From Branchiostoma floridae (taxonomy: Eukaryota > Chordata > Leptocardii > Amphioxiformes > Branchiostomatidae): a stretch of DNA of 37,003 nucleotides. Under the pieces are notes generated by a model, which saw only the letters and a list, made by a program, of their open reading frames with translations, did no database searches and was not told the DNA's origin. The DNA lies in assembly GCF_000003815.2 (NCBI RefSeq), contig NC_049997.1:262927-299929 (forward strand). Reading direction: 5' to 3'. A program made the position numbers and the translations under genes. Of the stretch, positions 27,669-37,003 are shown piece after piece (the stretch's first letter is position 1; each line of letters starts with the position of its first letter).

Positions 27669-30029
27669 GATTCGTTTTTTTTTTCTATACAATTCGTTGA
27701 GCGATCGGTGAAATATAAGGAGCGCCGTCCTATTGGAAAGGGGGTATTAACATAGATACATACCTTCATATCACACTTTGAACAATAATTTTGATTACAT
27801 TTGGAACGAATTTTAAAATGTTCACCATTAAAAAGAACGTAGACATAACTCAACTGTCGGTTAAAATTACAGCTAAAAGCACTATTGAAGTGGCATTAAC
27901 ATACTATATGTCATAGTACTAATTTTTAACATACATCTACTGTAAGGAATTGAGGAGAAGATGTTGACATTTCACTTTATTTCTCTCTGTCACAAACAAA
28001 TACTACTACTAAACTAAATACTTGATGACACCTACGACTACCCTACGACTTATCAAGCTTCCGTTACAGTCTTCTATCAGGGCGGGTGGTTTTGCCGAGG
28101 AAGGGAGTTTCATGTGGAAGACGATTCTTTGACAAAACTAAATGAAAAAAACAACTACACAGTATATATTATATATTTCATTTCAAATTATAGTATACCT
28201 TTCCTAAACAAAGATATGTAATCGTCTGCTACTATAGAGCAACCTAAGAAGATGCCTATTTTACGGGATAGACAGTGTTGCTTTTGTGTTAGTTATTTGA
28301 CCAACCAAGACTTGTCGGTTGTAGCACAAAACTATTCAGCCATTCCATATCGTTGTTAGGTGTATCCATAGGAAAGCATGTTATAATAACCTTATTTCAA
28401 TATTGAAAATTCTTCTTCAAAAGAAATTGAAACTTGGGTCTAGTCTATAACCATTGAAAGAAAACGGGGATGTTCGGCTCATACTCCGATTCCTCCTGAT
28501 ACAACCAATAGCACCCTACAACTAAAAATGTCCTTACGCCAATTAAACTACTGAACTGAACAAAGTTTGGCCAAAACAGGAAAGCATAGACCCTACCTGC
28601 CCCTTCTAACTCAAAAAGTCTCCAGATTGGGCAAACATTTTGGAGTAAAATGAGGATTTACAAGGATTTTAAGTCACACCCAAATTCCCTATTTTTGCCC
28701 TCTACCGCGCACCGCAACTCTGACGTCAGCCCTATAGAAACACTAATACAATCGACAGATGTTTTCACCACTGTTGCTCTCTGCCTATTTTCAATATTCT
28801 ACACTATGAAACAAAGGCATAAAGTATCGGACAGACCTTTAGAAGAGTTCCCAACAACGCTTCACTGTAGAGATGTACTGGGTACGGCTCCTTGTTGAAA
28901 ATGACTACTAAGTTTTATTTCCTTACCAAGTGAGTCATCAGGACAATTACGTGTACAATAAATTATTCAAACTGCAACAGGACTGAAAGATTAAGAATTA
29001 ATATTCCAATATGTAGCAGTACTATGCGGAACGACTTCAGCCATTGTGCGTTCAGGGCAGTTAACAATATACCTTCTTATCTCAATGCTACCGTAATTAA
29101 TTCGGCCATGAGGTCTGTAACTTAATTTCCCACAGAGGTGATAGGTTGACAGTTCGCATTGCTTTGCAATTGGTCCTACAGATGCTTTCAAAAGCAAATT
29201 TGTTGAAAAATGCAGAAGGGCTCTATGCATTGTACGAACAACGTATTGAGGAAATAACGTATGGACATCTATGCAGTTATAAAATGTTTTTCGTAGCAGT
29301 GTGTATAAAATGACGTTTCACAAAAGTAGTGTGGTATACGATGTTGGTAGAATGATGAATTCAGCAACTTTGTGCAACAACATTACCAAAAAAAACAATA
29401 AGCTGAAAAAAATTACATATATCATCCGGATTGATCGGTCAACACGACCATGGAAAAACCAACATGAAAATTTCTAACAACAAAAACAGTACATGACTCT
29501 AACATTAAAGTAAGTCAGTAGAGTCAAAATAGCAATACACACTAGGAAATGCAACGTCAGCTTTCCGGGACTTGGGATACACCACCCCATCAGAACGACA
29601 TAAGCTCCTCTATTCAATCAATTGCACATATGCATCAACCTTGTGTTGGCTTTGTCTTACTTTTGGTTCCTATTGGACTATCTAAATTACTATTATTTCT
29701 TTTGCATGTTAATTCAGAGGTAGGATATGAAACCTGCTAATTAACCAGCCTCCCTAAGTGTTACTGGCAAAAGACAGTAGTGGATGCTATCTGAAACGTC
29801 TGGGCGTTTTTCCAAAATAATATCCAGTTGCTTGAGTATCTGCTTTTTGGCGAACGTATACCCGTCAAGTTTCTATCCTGGACAACATTTTTCTGTATTG
29901 TTAGGAGTATTCTTGTCTATTACCTCTTTTATTGAAGGCAGAGGTGTTCCGAATTGATTGACTGAATATGAACCCAATTTCTCAACTCTCAAACGAAAAG
30001 TTTATATGTCGTTTATTTCATTTGTAATA

Positions 30030-30072
30030 CACGCACACACGCACAAACACACACACACACACACACACACAT
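30030..30072. repeat. CA microsatellite
   Basis: (CA)n with acgc interruptions; preceded by caaacgaaaagttt, which also precedes the array at 30392. Confidence 0.95.
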
Positions 30073-30391
30073 GGAGTAAAATACATGACGGCTACAGTCA
30101 TTGTGTGTATCAGGCAGTTAAAATAGACCTCTTATCTCTATACAATCATCGGCTATAATGAAGTCTGTAAGGGCGCGGTCACATGTCGTGCGATCGTCGC
30201 ATGATTTTGATGCCGTGGGATTTTCAAGGAGGCCGTCAAAGAACTAACCACCGACATGGATCCAAAACAGCATTTTGTACACCAAGACATTTGGACTTTG
30301 CAAGAGACTTACATTTTGTCCTCCAAAATGCCCGAAGTTTTGAATCCAATTTCTCAACTCTCAAACGAAAAGTTCATGTCTTTCATTCCAT

Positions 30392-30422
30392 TTGTAACAC
30401 AGACGCACACGCTCACACACGA

Positions 30423-30478
<56 letters not shown>

Positions 30479-30545
30479 ACACTCACACAAACATACACAT
30501 ACGCACACACACACACACAAACACAAACACACACACAAACAAATA
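30392..30545. repeat. CA microsatellite
   Basis: (CA)n with scattered T and A interruptions; followed by gccaagaaaaagacgttagtta, shared with the segment after the array at 33553. Confidence 0.95.
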
Positions 30546-32393
30546 CAGAAGTATTAGACTGCCAAGAAAAAGACGTTAGTTATAGAGACACCGTTAAGTT
30601 TAACCAACCCACCATTGTAAAAGCAACGTTACAAAAACGATCCATGGCCAAAAGGTGTAGTCCATGGGCCAGCACCCCAAATTTCACATATTGGTACCCT
30701 CCGGGGTGGCAAATTCTCCTTGTTATTTTTGAATAGCAGAAGGCCTGTGGCATATGTTTTGACGTGATAGCCATTCTGGTATGGTAGCTTTCTACCGGCT
30801 ATCAGCCTTCAAACCTATCACCACCTAAATGATCTGGAAATTTCGTGTTTTAAACAAGGGGGAGGGGCAAAAAATTAAACATAAATATTTTTCAATGAAA
30901 ATTTACAGGCTAGTAGAACTTTCCAAGAGGATCGTAGAAATATCAATTGATTTTTGATATCACGATTCAACACAAAATTATGACCGCCTAAAATCAGATT
31001 TTTTAGTGATTTTCTCATTAAAAATATATACTTTCATTTCCAATATCGTTCATTTGTTCGCATTACCTATATGGGGCCTTGCCTGATGATTTAGACCTAC
31101 CGTGCGTATCATACGCTGCATATCAAACTTTAAATGATCAAAATCCGTCAATGAAATCCGGAGATATGAATGTGTAGTGGTTAAAAACATGACAGTTTTG
31201 CCATACCATGGCCTTATACTAATAATTTCGATTGCGTTTCACTTAACCATTCCGTATATTTTGTTCTTATTGTGATAAATGAGTCTGAATATGTTTTCAT
31301 CACCGATCATTCTCTACAATTTAAAGCTGACACATTGAGGAGATTTTTCAACAAAACTGCACCTCAGAAAAATGGCATGACTCTGAATTAAAATGACTGT
31401 TATCCGTCCGAATACAAGTGTACATACGTAGTAGTAAATTACGTGCAATAAATTATTCCAACTGTAGCAGGTTTGGATGATTAACTGCTCGTTTTTCACT
31501 ATGACACAGGACAATGCGGCAGCCTTGAGTCATTGTATGTACCAGGCGTTTAATTTTGTGTACCAGGCGGCTAACAATAAAGCCTTCATACTTCTAATCA
31601 ACTATAATTGATTCAGCAATAATGGGGTCTGTAACGAGATTATACTCAGAGTTAGTGTGTGAACACCTGGCCACAAAGTGACATCTTTACAATGGTCCAA
31701 ATGGTTCTGGTAAATTTGTGGACACATACTATGCACAAAACATTCGTTCTCATGCAAAATTAAATAAAACGGCGATTTTTTGGTTCTAAAAATAAAACAG
31801 CTCGTTTTGAGTCAAAACTACATGATTGTTTAAGGAAAATTCCTCTTTTAACCATGGCCAAAAGATGGTAACATTATTTCTATACCCATTCGTGTTACAA
31901 CAGTACGCTTTACCATTTTTCCTTGAATTGATTTACAGTATTGGCTACATCGTTTAGAAAGAAGCAAAGAAATAAGAAAAATGATCAATGTTTGCAAAAT
32001 GTTTGAGAGATCACCTTTGAACAAGATTTTATGCACTAACGCAGTAAATGGGGGTAAACATAGATATTGTAGCGCGTTCACCTTCATATATAATAAGCAT
32101 TGTGACTATTTTATATTGGAGTGAACTATACACGATATCCCTGAAGTCAACAAAAACTGTTGAAAAAGAAAATAAACTGTTTATTTCAGACAACATTACA
32201 AAAAAAATAGTCAAATTCTCCAAGTAACAATCTACATAAAGGATTTATATTATATGACATATTAAGCCGAGGAAGAATCTTTCTGAAAAATGAAAGTTGT
32301 TCTAGCAGAGTAGGTATGACTCCCGGATTTTTAAGGGCAAAAAGCGTCATTTAAGTGGATTTCTTGATAGGGTTACAGCAGCAGTCGGGTTTT

Positions 32394-32737
32394 AGCTGGT
32401 GTGTTACGCCGAACAGCGGTTATACTGGCTATATGGATACAGATACAGATACACCAGTCGTCCTAGTGGGGTCTTTTAAAAACATATAAACATCGAGGTC
32501 TGAAGATCTCATAACTGTCTCCTTCCCTTCAGCGATGGTTTTGTGGGATCAATTCGCTCTGTCGATCTTAAATATGGCCGATCTTCCATGCATACGCCCG
32601 AAGATCGTGGATAATGTGACAGGGGTTTTAAACACACGTAATGAACGTATATTAAATTCTTGATAATCGAATGTACGCGTATTTGTATCTAAATTCATAT
32701 AGCCGGTATAACCGCCGTTTGGCGTAACACACCAGCT
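32394..32737. mobile_element. Inverted-repeat element inside copy A
   Basis: Left arm 32394-32451 (agctggtgtgttacgccgaa ...) and right arm 32680-32737 (... ggcgtaacacaccagct) are about 58-bp inverted repeats with roughly ten mismatches. The length is 344 bp with no ORF of note. Most of the inverted arms are missing at the matching place in copy B, although part of the centre (gtctccttccct) is there. Confidence 0.7.
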
Positions 32738-33552
32738 TCGCAGGCACGCGGCGCGGCAGTAGCTGGTTATGTTACACCGAACAACAACATCTAACTTTTG
32801 AACATCTATCTGCAAGCGTGTCACCAAAACATATCTAAAGACGTAACAAACGGACTAACCTCCTGGCTGTAGACAAAGTACGCACGTATCCACGGCAGGA
32901 AAGGTTGTGGGCGCGACTTCGTGACAAACTGGTAACAGGGAGTGCTGTACGCTTCAAGGACTACAGGCTTATATCTTAATCATTTAGAGTACTCTTTAAT
33001 CATATTTGTTTATATAGCGACGGAACTAGACACACAAGAATAGACCTTTTCATCTCTATGCAGTGGTAATTGATTGCATGAGTCATAGCGAAGTCTGTGG
33101 GCTTGTTTTTGACGCTGGTAGTTAAATATTATATTATGCGCTGTTAAGGTTTAAACGGTTTTACACAATCTCATGTTTACAGGACTGCTTAAGTCAACTG
33201 CCACGGGAGCTTGTGGCCGTTTGATTAAAAAAAAAAGCCAAAGTCAGAGAGCACTTCAGTCGAAATGGCCATGTAATGAACAGTGAATGTGGTCATTCCA
33301 AACGAGAAACATGGCTAGAGAAGGCACCCCTGTCATTGCACAGAGCGCTACAAATGTCCAAGTAGTGGATGTTTTTACCCCAAATAAACAAAGGTGGACG
33401 ATTAATGTCAAACACGGCCGCAATATTCAGGCACTGTTATTTATTCAGCACGATGTGGACAGAAAATCTGATGGAGATCTCCACTGACAGAATAGAAGAT
33501 TTTATCTGGTCGGATCCATACAAGTCAGGGGGAGGAGTCTGACCTTGATATG

Positions 33553-33558
33553 TACGCA

Positions 33559-33604
<46 letters not shown>

Positions 33605-33652
33605 GCACACAACCAGTACACACATAAACACTCACACACACACACACACACA

Positions 33653-33728
<76 letters not shown>

Positions 33729-33735
33729 AATACAC
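33553..33735. repeat. CA microsatellite at the end of copy A
   Basis: (CA)n broken by gtgcacacaaccagtacaca, the same interruption as in the array ending copy B, showing that the arrays were duplicated with their flanks. Confidence 0.95.
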
Positions 33736-33745
33736 ACAGAATTGA

Positions 33746-34420
33746 CTGCCAAGAGAAAGTCGTTAGTTATACCAACACCGTTACGTCTAAAACAAACCTA
33801 CCATTGTAAAAGTAGCAACGTTACAATCCATGGCCAAAAGCTTCTCTTGGATAAAACGTGGAGCTCGTTTTTTGTTAACATCATCAAAACCCAAGTGAAT
33901 AAACCACCTACTGTAAGGATTTACATCATCATTTAATACTTTGAGCAGTTGAAAACGGCCCAAAGACAAGTTGTATGAGGATATTCCTTATTATCAGTGC
34001 TTCCAGAAATAAGTACTTGATCAGGAATACTCAAGTGGCTTGTTCCTGTGCCGTTTTTCAATGGCTTAATTAATGATGTTAAGGTGCTAAAATAGTTGAT
34101 TACATATCAATATCATACCAATTGCCTCATTGATAATATTTCCACTTTTAACGATGTAATATTGCTTAGGGTGCCTTTAACAACTCTTGCTCCTACACAA
34201 GTCGGAGAATAACATTGTTGCCACAGTAGTATATTCGAGCCAAGACAATTTTTCAAAAAAGAAATAGAAAACTATATTACAAACCTTATGGTTTTATCAT
34301 ACAAACTTCAGGCTTATTACTTTCTAGAGTAGGATTCGTAAAATTTTACCTGCAGGCCTGAAAATTCAATAATCTTAAATTGACGTGCACATGATGTCGA
34401 ATTCTGTTGTTTTACTTTGT
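33746..34420. other. Spacer between the two duplicated segments
   Basis: About 675 bp. The first 90 bp (gccaagagaaagtcgttagt to ccatggccaaaag) match 30560-30660. The remainder is AT-rich with no coding or structural signal that I can see. Confidence 0.6.
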
Positions 34421-36571
34421 TAAAAAACATGACAGTTTGGCCATACCATGGCCTTATACAAATAATTTCGATTGCGTTTCACTTAATCATACGGTATATT
34501 TTGTTCTTATTGTGATAAATGAGTCTGACTATGTTTTCATCACCGATCATCCTCTATAATTTAAAGCTGACACCTTGAGAAGATTTTTAAACAAAACTGC
34601 ACATAGTAGTAAATTACGTGCGATAAATTACTCCAACTGTAGCAGGTTTGGATGATTAACTGCTCTTTTTTCACTATGCCACAGGACAATGCGGGCAGCC
34701 TTGAGTCATTGTGTATACCAGGCGTTTAATTTTGTGTACCAGGCGGCTAACAATAAAGCCTTCATACTTCTAATCAACCATAATTGATTCAGCAATAATG
34801 GGGTCTGTAACGTGATTATACTCAGAGTTAGTGTGTGAAAACCTGGCCACTAAGTGACATCTTTACAATGGTCCAAATGGTTCTGGTAAATTTGTGGATA
34901 CATACTATGCACAAGAAAGAAAAGTTTGCAAAATGTTTTAGATATCACCTTCGGACAAAGAACAATGTTTTTTAACTAATGCTGTGAATGGACCCCAATG
35001 TAAAATAAATATTCTAGTACGTTCACCTTCATATTAAAAAACACTATGACTATTTTATACGTACTAAGCACAGGTTGCCGAACCCACCAGCAAGTGCATG
35101 TTTGCCTGCTCTGCTGTCAAAAATCGACAGGAGAATTCGACTATGCACAAATAAGAAAAATTATTAAGGTTCGAAAATGTTTTATATATTACCTTTGTAC
35201 ATACATATAGAACAAGTTTTTATGCACTAACGCTGTAAATAGACCCCGATACCTAGGTGACAAAATATATTCTAGCACGTTCATCTTCATATCTAAAAAG
35301 CATTATGACTATTTCATATTGGAGTGAGCACTACACAAGTCTACCACTAAAGTGAATGAAAACTGTTAAAATAATTTTTCATTCAGACAACATTGCAAAA
35401 ATGATATAAATGTACAGTAGCATTTTCAATTACATATTTTTTCTTACTGTTTAAAGATTGTCTTCAAGTTTCCCTCGACGACTAATATTTTCAGATGCAG
35501 TAAGACTATTTTGCCGACACAAGATCGGTCGCTCCAGTCAAAATTATTCTCCGAGAAACAATCTTCATATAGAATAATTATAAAATTACATTACTTTAGC
35601 GTCTTAAGTAGCGGAAGAGTCTTTCTGAAGAAATAATTTGTAATTTGCAGGAAAGAAAGTCTCCCAATCGTATTTTTAGGGGAATTATTGGTCGGGTTAC
35701 AGCATCTGGCCGTCCTGGGGTGGTCTCGAAAGAACATGATTATGTCTCCTTCCCTTTAGCGAAGGTTTAGTGGGGCCAATTCGTTTAGTATTTATCAACA
35801 ATAACCATATCTCAAACCCCTTAACAATCAATCGAGTGTACGCGTTTTACCAAAATATATTAAAAACGTAACTAACGGACTAACCTCCTGGCTGTAGACA
35901 GGGTACGCACGTATCCACGGCAGGAAAGGTTGTGGGCGCGACTTCGTGACAAACTGGTAACAGGGAGTGCTGTACGCTTCAAGGACTAAAGGCTTATATC
36001 TTAATCATTTAGAGTACACTTTAATCATACTAAATTTTGTACATATAACGAACTAGACAGACAAGAATAGACCTTTTCATCTCTATGCAGTGGTAATTGA
36101 TTGCATGAGTCATAGCGAAGTCTGTAGGCTTGTTTTTGACGCTGGTAGTTAAATATTATATTATGCGCTGTTAAGGTTTAAACGGTTTTACACAATCTCT
36201 TGTTTACAGGACCTGCTTAAGTCAACTGCCACGGGAGCTTGTGGCCGTTTGATTAAAAAAAGCCACACTTAGAGAGTACTTCAGTCGAAATGACCCTTTA
36301 ATGGACAGTGAATGTGGTCGCTCCAAACGAAAAACATGACTAGAGAAGGCACCCCTGTCATTGCACAGAGCGCTACAAATGTCCAAGTAGTGGAGGTTTT
36401 TAACCCAAATATACAAACGTGGATGGTTAATGTCAAACATCACCGTAATGTTCAGACACTGTTATTTATTCAGCACGATGTGGACAGACAATCAGATGGA
36501 GATATCCACTGACAGAATAGCTGAATTTCATCTGGTCGGATCCACACAAGTCTGTGGGAGGAGTTTGTCCT

Positions 36572-36609
<38 letters not shown>

Positions 36610-36633
36610 GCGCGCACACACGCACACACACAC

Positions 36634-36664
<31 letters not shown>

Positions 36665-36712
36665 GTGCACACAACCAGTACACACATACACACTCTCACA
36701 CACACACACACA

Positions 36713-36757
<45 letters not shown>

Positions 36758-36785
36758 ACACACACACAGTACACTACCAGTATAC
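34421..36785. repeat. Segmental duplication, copy B
   Basis: Partner of 31181-33745. It has its own internal duplication: 34965-35060 and 35204-35310 both carry actaatgctgtgaatggacc / actaacgctgtaaatagacc and a caccttcatat block, where copy A has one. No gene is recognised in either copy. Confidence 0.85.
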
Positions 36786-36830
36786 ACATACACACACATA
36801 CACACAGTACACACACCCAGCACACACACC
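36573..36830. repeat. CA microsatellite at the end of copy B
   Basis: (CA)n with gcgc and tctc interruptions and the gtgcacacaaccagtacaca break. The His-Thr or Cys-Val open frames it creates are not genes. Confidence 0.95.
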
Positions 36831-36929
36831 CCAAACATATTAATTTCATACTAAAACGCGTCATATATTTTATGTAAAATCATTACACTGTGACTATGCT
36901 CACTGGGTCTCATGTTACTAAATCTCCAG

Positions 36930-37003
36930 GGGGAAACCTCGGCTCCGCAGAGCTGCTGGAGATGTGTTGTGACGGAAGTTACCAGCGGATCCTGATGGAG
37001 ACA
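36930..37003 (+). CDS. Possible first bases of a plus-strand coding exon (partial)
   Basis: A consensus acceptor (ctaaatctccag) ends at 36929. The following 74 bases are open in one frame (two bases, then 24 codons): GNLGSAELLEMCCDGSYQR, then ILMET, cut by the window end. Composition and GC content jump relative to the repeat-rich DNA before it, and the other two plus frames contain stops. The minus strand is also open over this stretch, so strand is not certain. Protein family not recognised. Confidence 0.4.

Larger units (their letters stand above)
25623..31180. other. Upstream intergenic region without recognised genes
   Basis: AT-rich, repeat-laden DNA. Recognisable items are a C14 run (about 26407-26420), a tRNA-like minus-strand relic near 26640-26700, a GA-rich stretch at 27045-27090, MITE-like pieces and diverged copies of a block with cattgtgtgtaccaggcggt (about 27270, 29030, 30090). 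The open frames here are short, have no recognised domain and lie in repeats. Confidence 0.6.
31181..33745. repeat. Segmental duplication, copy A
   Basis: Aligns in the same orientation to 34421-36785 in blocks: 31181-31741 with 34421-34912, 32010-32170 with 35204-35375, 32250-32390 with 35590-35700, and 32841-33560 with 35866-36575. The best blocks look about 90 percent identical by eye. The offset shrinks from 3,240 to about 3,025 bp because of insertions in A. A CA microsatellite ends both copies. Confidence 0.85.

Noticed and set aside
28650-28898. 82-codon plus-strand ORF
   Set aside because: No recognised domain, no splice or promoter context, and it lies in repeat-rich DNA; chance or a transposon fragment.
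33287-36512. A 66-codon plus-strand ORF present in both duplicated copies (33287-33487 and 36312-36512) with the same start and stop
   Set aside because: Comparing the two by eye, about four changes are synonymous and about fourteen alter the residue, which is what neutral drift gives. Shared ancestry explains the matching ORF; there is no sign of selection on a protein.
30258-36877. His-Thr and Cys-Val repeat open frames
   Set aside because: They come from (CA)n microsatellites read in different frames and strands.

Overview
This is eukaryotic DNA: introns with GT-AG borders, phase-1 modular exons, microsatellites, tRNA-derived and inverted-repeat elements, and two 100-base runs of N, the usual placeholder for a gap of unknown length. 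The gene content and repeat style suggest an invertebrate deuterostome, most likely a lancelet (Branchiostoma). That is an inference from recognition, not a database result.

The left two thirds (1951-25418) is one minus-strand gene for a polycystin-1-like receptor-channel. I placed 36 exons by reading splice borders and phase, about 2,420 readable codons. Order from the N terminus: signal peptide; short Pro/Gly linker (including a 28-nt microexon); F5/8 type C (discoidin) domain; LamG-like domain; a second, nearly identical F5/8 C domain; five fibronectin III domains; a Ser/Thr/Glu-rich linker; a helical GAIN-like region; a GPS autoproteolysis motif; TM1; a PLAT domain; then ten more membrane segments with the polycystin (TOP) domain and a pore segment. 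The exon chain is in phase except at two joins: around the N gap at 9265-9364, and between 6080 and 5879 where no gap exists.

Downstream of this gene (368-1552, minus) is an intronless ORF with an N-terminal hydrophobic segment and a C-terminal Ulp1/C48-type cysteine protease-like domain. A roughly 420-bp inverted-repeat element (about 1590-2013) lies between the two and appears to supply the last codons and stop of the polycystin reading frame. A second copy of the element sits in an intron at 15130-15545.

From 25.4 to 36.9 kb I see no convincing gene. This upstream region holds a fold-back palindrome next to exon 1, MITE-like elements, CA microsatellites and two diverged copies of a segment of about 2.5 kb (31.2-33.7 and 34.4-36.8 kb). 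The last 74 bases look like the start of a plus-strand coding exon of another gene. The introns carry several tandem arrays (41-bp and 29-bp units, a 1.1-kb CTGT-rich array, an ACGTGACGT-rich array) and a tRNA-derived SINE.

Taken together, the gene encodes an adhesion-type ectodomain coupled through a GPS to an 11-helix polycystin channel-like body. By analogy with polycystin-1 it would sit in the plasma or ciliary membrane and pair with a PKD2-type subunit.
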